Of a stretch of 39,968 bases of DNA, positions 18,602 through 27,619 are shown one piece after another. The stretch covers positions 1 to 39,968 of the forward strand of contig JAABTF010000020.1 of assembly GCA_011389965.1 (NCBI GenBank), written 5' to 3'. Each line of letters starts with the position of its first letter. Within the stretch, counting starts at the first letter, position 1. This DNA comes from Halothiobacillus sp. (lineage in GTDB: Bacteria > Pseudomonadota > Gammaproteobacteria > Halothiobacillales > Halothiobacillaceae). The position numbers were made by a program, and so were the translations under genes. The notes under the pieces were generated by a model, which worked only from the letters and a program-made list of their open reading frames with translations, did no database searches and was not told the origin of the DNA.

Positions 18602-19756
18602 TCAATCCAGCCGTGGCAGGTCGTTGCTGTCGCCCGCTTCCTCGTGGATGCCGCTGGAGTCCTCCGCCGCGGCCTTGAGCTCGTCCTGACCGCTGCCAAA
18701 GCTCATCAACCACTCCATGTTGCTGCGGCTGTCGGCGTTCGCCAAGGCTTCTTCGCGAGTGATCAGCCCCTTCTTGTATAGCTCCATGATCGACATATCG
18801 AAGGTCATCGCACCGCTGGAGGCGTTCTTTTCCATTGACTCCTTGATGGCGTCCACCTCCCCGCGCTTGATCAGGTCGGCAACCAGTGGCGTATTGACCA
18901 TGATCTCGACGGCGGGCAGTCGTCGCCCATCGTTGCCGATGATCAGGCGCTGGGAAATGATCGCCTTGAGATTGAGCGACAAGTCCATCAGCAACTGGTC
19001 GCGCGACTCCGAGGGGAAGAAGCGGATAATGCGATCGAGGGCCTGGTTGGCATTAGTGGCGTGCAGGGTGCTCAGGCAAAGGTGGCCTGTGTCGGCATAG
19101 GCCAGGGCGTGTTCCATGGTGGCCCGATCGCGCACCTCGCCGATCATGATGACGTCCGGCGCCTCGCGCAGCGCCTCCTTGAGTGCTGCGGTGTAGGAGC
19201 GCGTGTCAACGCCCACCTCTCGCTGGTTGACCACTGAGTTGCGGTGTTTGAAGGCGAATTCCATCGGGTCCTCGATGGTGAGGATATGCCCTGGGCGGGC
19301 TTCTGCCCGGTAATCGACCATGGCGGCCAGCGTGGTGGACTTGCCCGAGCCGGTCGCGCCCACCACCAGGATCAGTCCGCGTCGTTCCGTGATCAACTCC
19401 TCGACCAACAGCGGCAGGTTCAGATCGGCAGCCCGCGGGATCTGCTCCCGGATGAATCGGATCACCAGCGACCACTCGCCGCGCTGTTGGAAGACATTCA
19501 TCCGGAAACGGCCGATTCCCGGACGCGACAACGCCACGTTGAGTTCGAGGTTTTCCAGGAAGTCGTCGATCTGATGGGCGTTGAGTACCGAGCGCGCCAG
19601 TTCTTCGACCTGGCCAGTGTGTAGTCGGTCCTTGCCGATGAAGCGCATTTCCCCTTGGATCTTGATAGCGGGTGTTGTGCCACTGGAAAAGTAAAGATCG
19701 GAGCCTTCCTTGTCGGCCAGCAGCTTGAGATAGGGTTCGAGGCTCAATTGGCTCAT
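18602..19756 (-). CDS. PilT/PilU-family ATPase, third paralogue
   Basis: This 384-residue protein is a type IV pilus retraction-type ATPase of the PilT/PilU family. Visible motifs are GATGSGKSTT (Walker A, Lys139), the Asp box ILTIEDPMEF, the Walker B region PDVIMIGEVRD, and the His box GHLCLSTLHA. The C-terminal part (MTFDMSIMELYKKGLITREEA, in parts LYKKGLITREEALANADS) is PilU-like, followed by an acidic, low-complexity tail. It is the last of three tandem paralogues, 25 bp after the PilU gene. It differs from that protein throughout, so it is an old duplication. The exact role (extra retraction motor or regulator) is unknown. Confidence 0.85.
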   Translation of the reverse strand: MSQLSLEPYLKLLADKEGSDLYFSSGTTPAIKIQGEMRFIGKDRLHTGQVEELARSVLNAHQIDDFLENLELNVALSRPGIGRFRMNVFQQRGEWSLVIRFIREQIPRAADLNLPLLVEELITERRGLILVVGATGSGKSTTLAAMVDYRAEARPGHILTIEDPMEFAFKHRNSVVNQREVGVDTRSYTAALKEALREAPDVIMIGEVRDRATMEHALAYADTGHLCLSTLHATNANQALDRIIRFFPSESRDQLLMDLSLNLKAIISQRLIIGNDGRRLPAVEIMVNTPLVADLIKRGEVDAIKESMEKNASSGAMTFDMSIMELYKKGLITREEALANADSRSNMEWLMSFGSGQDELKAAAEDSSGIHEEAGDSNDLPRLD

Positions 19757-19781
19757 GAACGGGGTCCTGTTGGCGGTCGGG

Positions 19782-20927
19782 TCAGTCGGACTCGACCTTG
19801 AGGTCGTTTTCCGAATCGTCCTCGCGGCTCTTGGGCAGGCCGCGCTTGCTTTCCAGTTTGATGCGCAGGCGCAGATCGTTGACCGAGTCGGCCTTGCTTA
19901 TGGCTTCGTCGTAGTCGACCTCGTAGGCGTCGTAGAGTTCGAACAGCGCCTGATCGAAGGTCTGCATTCCCAATTCGCGGGAGCGTTTCATCACTTCCTT
20001 GATCTCGGAAACATCGCCCTTGAAGATCAGATCGCCGATCAGAGGGGTGTTGAGCAACACTTCTACCGCCGGGACACGCCCTTCGCCCTCGGTCTTTCGC
20101 AGCAACCGTTGTGATATCACCGACTTGAGGTTGAGCGACAGGTCCATCAGCAATTGCTGGCGCCGCTCTTCGGGGAAGAAGTTGATGATGCGATCGAGGG
20201 CCTGGTTGGTGTTGTTGGCGTGCAGCGTCGACAGACAGAGGTGGCCGGTCTCGGCGAATGCGATGGCGTGATCCATGGTTTCGCGGTCACGGATCTCGCC
20301 GATCAGGATCACGTCCGGCGCCTGGCGCAGGGTGTTCTTCAGGGCGGTCCCGAAGGATTCGGTGTCCATGCCCACTTCGCGCTGGGTCACCAGGCAACCC
20401 TTGTGCTTGTGCACGAACTCGATCGGGTCCTCGATGGTGACAATGTGACCGCGAGAGTTCTCGTTGCGGTAATCGAGCATCGCGGCCAGCGAGGTCGATT
20501 TGCCCGAACTGGTCGCGCCAACGAAAATTACCAGCCCACGTGCGGTCATGGCGATGTCGCCCAGCACCGGCGGCAACTTGAGCTCGCCGAAGTTGGGGAT
20601 CTCCGAGCGGATCATCCGCAGCACCATGCCCTCGCTGCCGCGCTGCATGAAGGCGTTGATGCGAAAGCGCGCCACGCCGGGCAGTGAGATGGCGAAGTTG
20701 GCCTCGTGGGTCTCCTCGAATTTCGCCACCTGCTTGTCGGTCATGATCGATCGAACCAGGAGTTGGGCATGTTCCATCGATAACTTCTGGTCGGTGAGGT
20801 GGACCACCTTGCCATCGACCTTTGCCGATGGGGGCGCTCCCACGGTGACGAACAGATCGGAGGCGTCACGATCCACGGCTCGTTTGAGCAGGGCCTGAAC
20901 GTAATTAGCTGCTTGCTGGCGATCCAT
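19782..20927 (-). CDS. pilU: Type IV pilus retraction ATPase PilU
   Basis: PilU works with PilT to depolymerise type IV pili and boosts the retraction force. The 381-residue protein matches PilU of Pseudomonas in length and blocks: SDLFVTVGAPPSAKVDGK (in parts), GLVIFVGATSSGKSTSLAAM with Walker A Lys143, IVTIEDPIEFVHKHKGC, LVTQREVGMDTESF, GHLCLSTLHANNTNQAL and MQTFDQALFELY. The Walker A reads GATSSGKS, with Ser in place of the usual Gly at the fifth position. The C-terminal tail is charged (Glu/Asp/Lys-rich). It lies 68 bp after pilT and 25 bp before the third paralogue. Confidence 0.9.
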   Translation of the reverse strand: MDRQQAANYVQALLKRAVDRDASDLFVTVGAPPSAKVDGKVVHLTDQKLSMEHAQLLVRSIMTDKQVAKFEETHEANFAISLPGVARFRINAFMQRGSEGMVLRMIRSEIPNFGELKLPPVLGDIAMTARGLVIFVGATSSGKSTSLAAMLDYRNENSRGHIVTIEDPIEFVHKHKGCLVTQREVGMDTESFGTALKNTLRQAPDVILIGEIRDRETMDHAIAFAETGHLCLSTLHANNTNQALDRIINFFPEERRQQLLMDLSLNLKSVISQRLLRKTEGEGRVPAVEVLLNTPLIGDLIFKGDVSEIKEVMKRSRELGMQTFDQALFELYDAYEVDYDEAISKADSVNDLRLRIKLESKRGLPKSREDDSENDLKVESD

Positions 20928-20995
20928 CGGCTTGGCTTCTCAACTTGCACTGGCGTTGGTGGGCCGCCCCCGGGTGCGGCGACCGGCGTGGGGCA

Positions 20996-22045
20996 TTACA
21001 TAAAGTCGTTCTTGTTCTTCGCCCGGCCCCGGGCCAGGGCTTGGGAGATCACGCCGCGAGAAACCAATTGCTTGAGGTTCTGGTCGAGCGTCTGCATCCC
21101 CTGTCCCTGTCCGGTCTGGATCGAGGAATACATCTGGGCGATCTTGTTTTCCCGGATCAGGTTGCGGATGGCCGGCGTGCCCAGCATGATCTCGTGCGCC
21201 GCGACGCGTCCTCCGCTGATCTTCTTGAGCAGGGTCTGCGAGATGACGGCCCGCAGCGATTCCGACAGCATGGCCCGAACCATGTCCTTCTCCGCCGAGG
21301 GAAAGACGTCGATGATCCGGTCGATGGTCTTGGCCGCCGAGTTGGTGTGCAGCGTGCCGAATACCAGGTGGCCGGTCTCTGCGGCGGTCAACGCCAGGCG
21401 AATGGTTTCCAGGTCGCGAAGCTCGCCCACGAGGACCACATCCGGGTCTTCCCGCAGGGCGGAACGCAGCGCGGCACTGAAGCTGTGCGTGTCGCGATGC
21501 ACCTCACGCTGGTTGAGCAGGCATTTCTTCGATTCGTGGACGAATTCGATCGGGTCTTCGACCGTCAGGATGTGGTCGTTGCGATTGTCATTGATGTAGT
21601 CGATCATCGCGGCGAGCGTGGTGGATTTGCCCGAGCCGGTCGGCCCGGTCACCAACACGATGCCGTTGGGGTAGTCGCAAAGGTCCTTGAATACGTTGGG
21701 GGCGTCGAGTTGCTCCAGAGTTAGCACCTTGCTGGGGATGGTGCGAAAGACCGCGCTGGCGCCCCGGTTCTGGTTGAAGGCGTTGACACGGAAACGGGCA
21801 TGGCCGCGCAGCTCGAAGGAGAAGTCGACCTCGAGATTGTCCTCGTATTCCTTGCGTTGCCGGTCGTTCATGATGTCGTACACCATGCTGTGGACCTGTT
21901 TGTGGTCCATGACCGGTACGTTGACCTTGCGGATGTCGCCATCGATCCGCACACGAGGCTGCTCGCCAGCCGAGAGGTGCAGGTCGGAAGCACCGTTTTT
22001 CACGGTGAACATCAGGAGGGAGTCGATATCTCGGGATTCGGCCAT
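20996..22045 (-). CDS. pilT: Type IV pilus retraction ATPase PilT
   Basis: PilT is the main hexameric motor for pilus retraction, driving twitching motility and DNA uptake. The 349-residue product shows SDLHLSAGEQPRVRIDGDIR (in parts), GPTGSGKSTTLAAM with Walker A Lys140, ILTVEDPIEFVHESKKCL, LNQREVHRDTHSF, DVVLVGELRDLETIRLAL, GHLVFGTLHTNSAAKTIDRI and the family C-terminus AIRNLIRE...MQTLDQNL. The ATG at 22045 has AAGGACG upstream on the - strand. The open frame runs on to 22297, into the divergent yggS, so the longer starts are rejected. It is first in a three-gene retraction-ATPase operon. Confidence 0.95.
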   Translation of the reverse strand: MAESRDIDSLLMFTVKNGASDLHLSAGEQPRVRIDGDIRKVNVPVMDHKQVHSMVYDIMNDRQRKEYEDNLEVDFSFELRGHARFRVNAFNQNRGASAVFRTIPSKVLTLEQLDAPNVFKDLCDYPNGIVLVTGPTGSGKSTTLAAMIDYINDNRNDHILTVEDPIEFVHESKKCLLNQREVHRDTHSFSAALRSALREDPDVVLVGELRDLETIRLALTAAETGHLVFGTLHTNSAAKTIDRIIDVFPSAEKDMVRAMLSESLRAVISQTLLKKISGGRVAAHEIMLGTPAIRNLIRENKIAQMYSSIQTGQGQGMQTLDQNLKQLVSRGVISQALARGRAKNKNDFM

Positions 22046-22181
22046 GCGATCGTCCTTTCGGGGAGGTGGTTCCCGCGTCAGTTCCATTGGTGATGCCGCC
22101 TTTTGGGGCGCGATCCGCGTGGTGATGCGGTGCGGCAGTCGGCGTGAAGACAAGGTAAAACGAACGCGATCAAGGTGCAAG

Positions 22182-22850
22182 ATGGCAAGTAGAGAAAGCG
22201 CGTACCGCGATGTCCTCGGTCGGATCGAGGCGGCGGAAAAAGAACGGGCCGCCCGTACGGGGGAGCATCGTTCCGTCAGGCTAGTGGCAGTGAGCAAACG
22301 CCAGTCGGCGGAGGCGATCGCGGCGCTGGCCGATTTGGGTCAACGCGATTTCGCCGAGAACTACCTGCAGGAGGGGATGGAAAAGCAGGCCGCCCTTGCC
22401 GGGCGGCGGCTGACCTGGCATTTCATTGGGCCGATCCAGTCGAACAAGACCCGGTCGATTGCCGAGCACTTCGACTGGGTGCACAGCGTGGATCGCATCA
22501 AGCTGATTCGCCGTCTGGGCGAACAGCGGGATCCAGCCCAGAACCCGCTCAATGTGTTGCTGCAGGTGAATGTCGACGACGAGGCCTCCAAGGCGGGGGC
22601 GTCGCCGGCCGAGGTGCCCGCCCTGGTGGAGGAGTTTGCGGGCCAGCCGACTTTGAGGCTGCGCGGCCTGATGTGCATCCCGCGGCCGGGTAATACCCAG
22701 GCTTTCGAGTCCCTAGCGGAGTTGAACGCCGCACTGCCCCGGCCGCTGCCGGATCTGTCCATGGGCATGAGCGGGGATTTCGAAGCGGCCATCGCGGCGG
22801 GCTCGACCATCGTGCGGGTGGGAACCGCCCTGTTCGGTCGCCGCGACTGA
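22182..22850 (+). CDS. yggS: PLP homeostasis protein YggS/PROSC
   Basis: The 222-residue protein is a single-domain TIM-barrel pyridoxal-phosphate-binding protein involved in PLP and amino-acid homeostasis. Lys39 in LVAVSKRQSAEAI is the Schiff-base lysine. FAENYLQEGMEK, WHFIGPIQSNKTR, QVNVDDEASKAG, GLMCIPRPG, LSMGMSGDFEAAI and VRVGTALFGRRD are family blocks. The ATG at 22182 follows AAGGTGCAAG. It diverges from pilT and precedes proC, the order found in Pseudomonas and other gammaproteobacteria. Confidence 0.95.
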   Translation: MASRESAYRDVLGRIEAAEKERAARTGEHRSVRLVAVSKRQSAEAIAALADLGQRDFAENYLQEGMEKQAALAGRRLTWHFIGPIQSNKTRSIAEHFDWVHSVDRIKLIRRLGEQRDPAQNPLNVLLQVNVDDEASKAGASPAEVPALVEEFAGQPTLRLRGLMCIPRPGNTQAFESLAELNAALPRPLPDLSMGMSGDFEAAIAAGSTIVRVGTALFGRRD

Positions 22851-22950
22851 CTTGTCGTGAGGGCTCCTGTCTGGGCGGGCATGCGGCAAAGGGCGGCGGA
22901 TTCGTGTTATTTTTCGCCTTGATCATTTCAACGGAACGGCAGGTGAGACG

Positions 22951-23793
22951 ATGAATGCTTCACGAATCGCCTTTATCGGTGGCGGGAACATGGCCGCGGC
23001 CCTGATCGGCGGCATGCTGCACGATGCCCCCGAGGGCGCCCGTCCCTCGATCGTGGTGGCCGAGCCGGACGAAGAGCGCCGTCGCACCCTGACATTGACG
23101 CTGGACATCGACACCGCCGAGGACAACCTCGCGGCACTCGACGGCGCGCAGCTGGTGGTGCTGGCGGTCAAGCCGCAGACCATGCGGTCCGTGGCCGAGC
23201 AGCTCGGCCCACATCTGGCCGCCGGCCAACTGGTGGTGTCCATCGCGGCCGGCGTGCCCGTGGATGCGCTGCGCGGCTGGCTGGGCGGACACGAGGCGAT
23301 CGTGCGCGCTATGCCCAATACCCCCTCGATGGTGGGTTGTGGCGCCACGGGCCTGTATGCCGCCGAAGCCGTCAGCCGGGAACAGCGCAGTGACGCCGAA
23401 TCCCTGATGCGGGCGGTCGGCATCGTCCAGTGGCTGGATCGCGAGTCGCAGATCGACGAGGTCACCGCGCTTTCCGGGAGTGGGCCGGCCTATGTCTTCT
23501 ACCTGATGGAGTCGATGCAGGCGGCGGGCGAGGAGCTGGGCCTGGATGCCGACATGGCGCGCTTGCTGACGCTGGAGACGGTTTACGGGGCGGCCAAGCT
23601 GGCGTTGGCGGCCGATGATTCTCCGGCCGAATTGCGGCAGCGCGTCAGTTCCCCGGGCGGCACCACCGAGCAGGCCATTTCTGAGCTGGAATCCTCGGGG
23701 GTGCGAGGCGCGTTTTCCCGTGCCATTCTCGCCTCGCGCGATCGCAGCCGCGAGCTGGCGGCCAAGGTTTCAGGCAGCAACAAGACGTCCTGA
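22951..23793 (+). CDS. proC: Pyrroline-5-carboxylate reductase
   Basis: ProC reduces pyrroline-5-carboxylate to proline with NAD(P)H. The 280-residue product has the N-terminal nucleotide-binding motif FIGGGNMAAALIGG, LAVKPQTM, RAMPNTPSMVGCGATGL, the conserved ALSGSGPAYVFYLMESM and the signature RQRVSSPGGTTEQAI. The start is ATG 22951, preceded by GGCAGGTGAG. It lies 100 bp after yggS and 47 bp before yggT. Confidence 0.97.
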   Translation: MNASRIAFIGGGNMAAALIGGMLHDAPEGARPSIVVAEPDEERRRTLTLTLDIDTAEDNLAALDGAQLVVLAVKPQTMRSVAEQLGPHLAAGQLVVSIAAGVPVDALRGWLGGHEAIVRAMPNTPSMVGCGATGLYAAEAVSREQRSDAESLMRAVGIVQWLDRESQIDEVTALSGSGPAYVFYLMESMQAAGEELGLDADMARLLTLETVYGAAKLALAADDSPAELRQRVSSPGGTTEQAISELESSGVRGAFSRAILASRDRSRELAAKVSGSNKTS

Positions 23794-23840
23794 CGGTCAA
23801 TTCAGGGCGTCGACAACCCAATCTCAACGAGTGATGTCAG

Positions 23841-24392
23841 ATGAGCGGTAGCTTCGGGGATCCGAGTGTTTTCCTGGTCCGGGTGCTTTTCGAGCTGGTG
23901 GCGTTTGTGGCGTTCGCCCGCTACTTCCTGCAGCTTTTTAGGGCCGATTTCTTCAACCCCGTCACCCAGGCGGTGGTCAAGATTACCGATCCGGTTCTCA
24001 ACCCCTTGCGTACCGTCATCAAGCCGGTGGGGCGGCACGACCTGGCCGCCTTGGTATTCGCCATTCTGATGGTGGCGCTGATGGTCTGGGCGATCACGGC
24101 CCTACAGGGTGTCGGGCTCGGTATCAGCGGTCTGCTGATGGGCACGCTGTACTTCGCGTTTCTCACCGTCACCAACCTGTTTTTCTGGACGGTGCTGTTG
24201 CGCGCGGTGGCCTCCTGGCTGGGCAACGAACGTTCGCCGGGCGTGTCGTTTCTCGCCGATCTGACCGACCCGGTCGTCGCCCCCGTTCGCCGAGTCCTGC
24301 CGCCGTTGGGCGGTATCGATCTCTCGCCGCTGGCCGTGCTGCTGATCATCCAGGTGGCGCAGATGGTGGTCGGCAATCTCTTGATGGGCTGA
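23841..24392 (+). CDS. yggT: YggT family membrane protein
   Basis: This 183-residue integral membrane protein has two YggT repeats. Each is a pair of hydrophobic helices followed by a DPVLNP- or DPVVAPVRR-type motif ([15 protein letters not shown] near residue 50; [20 protein letters not shown] near residue 140). The family is linked to osmotic tolerance and membrane-protein processes, but its biochemical role is not settled. It is placed as usual between proC and metX. Confidence 0.92.
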   Translation: MSGSFGDPSVFLVRVLFELVAFVAFARYFLQLFRADFFNPVTQAVVKITDPVLNPLRTVIKPVGRHDLAALVFAILMVALMVWAITALQGVGLGISGLLMGTLYFAFLTVTNLFFWTVLLRAVASWLGNERSPGVSFLADLTDPVVAPVRRVLPPLGGIDLSPLAVLLIIQVAQMVVGNLLMG

Positions 24393-24411
24393 GGACGTGA
24401 CGGGGAATTCG

Positions 24412-25596
24412 ATGAAAGAGGCCGTGAAACCGCCGAACACGATGCAGCAGCCGGGATCGGTGGGGCTGGTCGAGCCGCAGACGGCACATGTGGATGTGCC
24501 ATTGCTGCTGGACTGCGGCCGGCGGATCGAGGCATACGATCTGGTTTACGAGACTTACGGCGAGCTCAACGAGGCCGCCGACAACGCCGTGCTCATCTGC
24601 CACGCGTTGTCCGGTGATCACCATGCCGCCGGCCGCCACCGCCCGGAAGATCGCAAGCCCGGCTGGTGGGACACCGCGATCGGGCCGGGCAAGCCCATCG
24701 ATACCGACCGGTTCTTTGTGGTTTGCGTCAACAACCTGGGTGGCTGCAAGGGGTCCACGGGGCCCCTCTCGATCAATCCGGAGACCGATCGCCCTTATGG
24801 CCCGGATTTCCCGATCCTGACCGTCCGCGACTGGGTCAACAGCCAGCATGCCCTGATGCGCCAGCTGGGTATCGCGCGCTGGGCGGCGGTTGCCGGCGGC
24901 AGCCTGGGTGGCATGCAGGTCATGCAGTGGGCCATCAGCTACCCCGAGGCGGTGGCGCACGCCGTGGTGATCGCCGCGGCGCCCAAGCTCTCGGCGCAGA
25001 ATATCGCCTTCAACGAGGTGGCCCGTCAGGCCATCATCACCGACCCGGATTTCCACGACGGGCGTTATGCCGAGCACGGCACCATCCCCCGGCGTGGCTT
25101 GATGCTGGCCCGGATGCTGGGGCACATCACCTATCTTTCCGATGACGCCATGCGGGCCAAGTTTGGGCGCGAGCTGCGTTCGGGGCGCGTCCAGTACGGC
25201 TTCGACGTGGAGTTCCAGGTCGAGTCCTACCTGCGCTACCAGGGCACCAGCTTCGTCGATCGCTTCGACGCCAACACCTATCTTTTGATGACCAAGGCGC
25301 TGGACTACTTCGACCCGGCCGCCGAGGCGGGCGATGACCTGGCGACGGCGCTCGAACCCGCCACGGCCCGGTTTCTGGTGGTGTCTTTCACCTCCGACTG
25401 GCGCTTCTCCCCGACGCGTTCGCGCGAGATCGTCCGGGCATTGCTCGCCGGCGGCAAGTCCGTTTCCTACGCCGAGGTCGAGGCCCATCAGGGGCACGAT
25501 GCCTTCCTGATGCCCATTCCCTATTACCACCAGGTATTGACTGGCTACTTCGACAACATCGCGCGCAGCATCTCGCAAACGGAGGCCGCCGAATGA
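24412..25596 (+). CDS. metX: Homoserine O-acyltransferase MetX
   Basis: MetX activates homoserine with an acyl-CoA as the first committed step of methionine synthesis. The 394-residue alpha/beta hydrolase has the nucleophile elbow GGSLGGMQ (Ser164), Asp329 in FTSDWRFSP and His362 in HQGHDAFL, the complete triad. [13 protein letters not shown] and [19 protein letters not shown] are further family blocks. ATG 24412 (GGGGA 7 bp upstream) is preferred; an upstream GTG at 24397 has its own GAGG and would add five residues. Whether it uses acetyl-CoA or succinyl-CoA cannot be settled by eye; many gammaproteobacterial MetX proteins are succinyltransferases. The end overlaps metW by 4 bp. Confidence 0.95.
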   Translation: MKEAVKPPNTMQQPGSVGLVEPQTAHVDVPLLLDCGRRIEAYDLVYETYGELNEAADNAVLICHALSGDHHAAGRHRPEDRKPGWWDTAIGPGKPIDTDRFFVVCVNNLGGCKGSTGPLSINPETDRPYGPDFPILTVRDWVNSQHALMRQLGIARWAAVAGGSLGGMQVMQWAISYPEAVAHAVVIAAAPKLSAQNIAFNEVARQAIITDPDFHDGRYAEHGTIPRRGLMLARMLGHITYLSDDAMRAKFGRELRSGRVQYGFDVEFQVESYLRYQGTSFVDRFDANTYLLMTKALDYFDPAAEAGDDLATALEPATARFLVVSFTSDWRFSPTRSREIVRALLAGGKSVSYAEVEAHQGHDAFLMPIPYYHQVLTGYFDNIARSISQTEAAE

Positions 25597-26198
25597 ACCG
25601 CCCGGACTGGGATATCGTCACCGGCTGGATCCGCGAGGGCGCTCGGGTGTTGGACCTGGGCTGCGGTGATGGCGCGCTACTGCAGCATCTGATCGCCGAG
25701 CGCTCGGTCCGTGGGCTGGGCATGGAGGTCGATGACGAGCGGGTCGCCCATGGCGTGGCCGCGGATCTCGACGTGATCCAGTCGGATCTCGATGCCGGCA
25801 TCCGAGACTGGTTCGGGCCACATTCGTTCGACTACGTCGTGGTCAGCCAGACCATCCAGGCCATTCGGCACCCCGAGCGGCTGCTCAGCGAGATGCTCGA
25901 GATCGCCGAGGAAGGCATCGTCACCTTTCCCAATATGGGTTACTGGCGCAATCGCTGGCAGCTGGGTATTCAGGGGATGATGCCGACCACCAAGGCCTTG
26001 CCGAATCCCTGGTACAACACCCCCAATATCCACCTGTGCACGTTGCGCGACTTCGAAGCGCTGTGTGAAGGGCTGGGGATCGAGATCCTCGACCGTGCCG
26101 TGGTCGACCAGGCCCGCCAGAGCTCGCCCCTGCTGCGCGCCCTGCCCAACTGGTTTGGTGAACACGCCATCTACCGCATTCGTCGGCGAGTGGTGTAG
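25593..26198 (+). CDS. metW: Methionine biosynthesis protein MetW
   Basis: MetW is a SAM-methyltransferase-fold partner of MetX and is needed for full homoserine acylation in several Proteobacteria. The 201-residue protein has the motif [16 protein letters not shown] and the MetW blocks [32 protein letters not shown] and [13 protein letters not shown], followed by [19 protein letters not shown] (in parts PWYNTPNIH). The start overlaps the metX stop (ATGA at 25593), the usual coupled arrangement. It is the last gene of the yggS-to-metW run and is convergent with the methyltransferase gene. Confidence 0.95.
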   Translation: MNRPDWDIVTGWIREGARVLDLGCGDGALLQHLIAERSVRGLGMEVDDERVAHGVAADLDVIQSDLDAGIRDWFGPHSFDYVVVSQTIQAIRHPERLLSEMLEIAEEGIVTFPNMGYWRNRWQLGIQGMMPTTKALPNPWYNTPNIHLCTLRDFEALCEGLGIEILDRAVVDQARQSSPLLRALPNWFGEHAIYRIRRRVV

Positions 26199-26226
26199 GC
26201 CCACCCTCGCGGCACGGGTTTTAAAG

Positions 26227-26835
26227 TTAGCCGTGCCTGCGTCCTGATTCGCGCACCGCGCGGTGGACGGTGTAGGTCTTGCCCTGCTTTATCTTCTCGT
26301 AGTTGCCGAACTGTTCCTTCATGGTGCGCTTGAAGTAGTCGCGCAGTCCGTTGATGGACACGAACCACACCTCGCCACCGGGGTTCAGGCCCCGCCACGT
26401 GTCGAACAGCATGATCTGCCACATTTCCTTGCCCACCTTGGCTGGGACATTCGAGTAGAGCCGGTCGAATCGGGTGTCCTTGATCGCCGACAGTCCGTTG
26501 GACAGCCGTGCCTCGGCATTTTTCAGGTGGTTGCGGCCGATATTCCCCTGGGCGTAGTCCACCGCGACGAAGTCCTTGTCGAGGAGTATCACCTGGCTGG
26601 CCGGGCATGCCTTGGCCATGCTGGTGCCGATCGGCCCGTAGCCGCATCCCAGGTCGATGATGGTGCTTCCATCCGGCGGGACCGGGGTGTGCTCCAGCAG
26701 TAGCCGGGTGCCGGCATCGACCTCCCGCGGGGAAAACAGCCCCCAGGTGGAGTGCAGGATCAGGCGCTGACCTAGCAGCTCGCAGTCGATGACCTGATCG
26801 CGACGCAGCGCGTCGATTTGCGGGGCTGTGCTCAT
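26227..26835 (-). CDS. Class I SAM-dependent methyltransferase, RsmC-like fold
   Basis: The 202-residue protein resembles the catalytic "MTS" domain of RsmC-type methyltransferases: WGLFSPREVDAGTRLLLEH, then TIIDLGCGYGPIG for SAM binding, VILLDKDFVAVDYAQGN, and a motif IV position reading SNVPAKVGKE where base methyltransferases have NPP(F/Y). The loss of NPPY suggests a non-nucleobase or altered substrate. The C-terminal region (FGNYEKIKQGKTYTVHRAVR) resembles archaeal/bacterial relatives that end in YRV-type strands. Its ATG overlaps the zur stop by 4 bp, so the two are co-translated. Substrate unknown. Confidence 0.75.
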   Translation of the reverse strand: MSTAPQIDALRRDQVIDCELLGQRLILHSTWGLFSPREVDAGTRLLLEHTPVPPDGSTIIDLGCGYGPIGTSMAKACPASQVILLDKDFVAVDYAQGNIGRNHLKNAEARLSNGLSAIKDTRFDRLYSNVPAKVGKEMWQIMLFDTWRGLNPGGEVWFVSINGLRDYFKRTMKEQFGNYEKIKQGKTYTVHRAVRESGRRHG

Positions 26836-27356
26836 GTGGCGGTTCCGTTGGGCTCGTGGGTGTCACTGTGGTCGAGGGACTCGGCGGCCTTGCGCTCACG
26901 CGCAAGACGGCAGTCGCGGCACAAGCCGCGCAGCTCGATTACCTCCGACCAGGGGGAAAACCCCACGCTGCTGGCGAGTGTCGCCAGGGCGGCATGCACG
27001 GCCTCGCTGCCTTCCTCGCGGATATCGCCGCAGTCATTGCAGATCAGGAGGATGGCCTGGTGGGGATGCTGGGGATGGTCGCAGCCAACAAAGGCATTGA
27101 GGCTCTCGATACGATGTATCAGGCCGTGTTCGAGCAGGAAGTCCAGCGCCCGGTAGACCGTGGGCGGCTTGACTTGTTCTCCGTGCCGCGAGAGCCGCTC
27201 GATCAGATCATAGGCCTTGGTTGCCTCGTGGCTGGACCATATCTCCCGAAGCACCTCCCGGCGGATCGGGGTCAGGCGCGCATTGGCCCGATGGCAGAGT
27301 GTTTCGGCTCGGGCAAGGGCTTGCTCGACGCACTGATGGTGGTTGACACAGGACAT
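26832..27356 (-). CDS. zur: Zinc uptake regulator Zur (Fur family)
   Basis: Zur represses zinc-acquisition genes when Zn2+ is bound. The 174-residue protein matches E. coli Zur (171) in length and pattern: CHRANARLTPIRREVL, then the winged-helix segment KPPTVYRALDFLLEHGLIHRIES, FVGCDHPQHPHQAILLICNDCG, and GLCRDC. Cys106, Cys109, Cys146 and Cys149 form the structural zinc site. The KPPTVYRALDFLLE wording favours Zur over Fur. ATG 27356 is chosen by homology; the frame is open further upstream to 27440. It diverges from the metallo-hydrolase operon across about 260 bp and is coupled downstream to the methyltransferase. Confidence 0.9.
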   Translation of the reverse strand: MSCVNHHQCVEQALARAETLCHRANARLTPIRREVLREIWSSHEATKAYDLIERLSRHGEQVKPPTVYRALDFLLEHGLIHRIESLNAFVGCDHPQHPHQAILLICNDCGDIREEGSEAVHAALATLASSVGFSPWSEVIELRGLCRDCRLARERKAAESLDHSDTHEPNGTAT

Positions 27357-27459
27357 GGTCTGGACGCGGTCGGACGTGGATGGGCATGATAGCGCAGTTG
27401 CTTCCGGGGCAGGGCAGAAGCAAACTTGACTCCGGATCAAGAATGTCGATCGGCCCGGC

Positions 27460-27473
27460 GTTGAAATTTCGAC
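27460..27473. promoter_or_regulatory. 14-bp imperfect palindrome in zur / metallo-hydrolase divergent region
   Basis: GTTGAAATTTCGAC is a palindrome with one mismatched pair, about 105 bp from each side's start region (zur at 27356, hydrolase at 27620). It does not match the known AT-rich gammaproteobacterial Zur box. It could be an operator for Zur or another regulator, or chance. Confidence 0.3.
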
Positions 27474-27619
27474 GGCCGGGGGCCAATATTTAGAAGTCGC
27501 TAATAAAGCAGGTGGGCCTGCGTCCTCCCTCGCCAGTCTGGCTTGAGCCGGTTTGATCCGGAATCGTTTCAGAGCAGCAGCGACGGTGAGTGGACAAGGT
27601 GTACCGGAGGAGTCGAGTT

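Noticed and set aside
18602-22045. Type II secretion ATPases (GspE)
   Set aside because: Length about 350-385 and SDLHLS/SDLF starts, MQTLDQNL or MQTFDQAL ends and divergence from yggS fit PilT/PilU, not the longer GspE/PilB with its Cys zinc motif.
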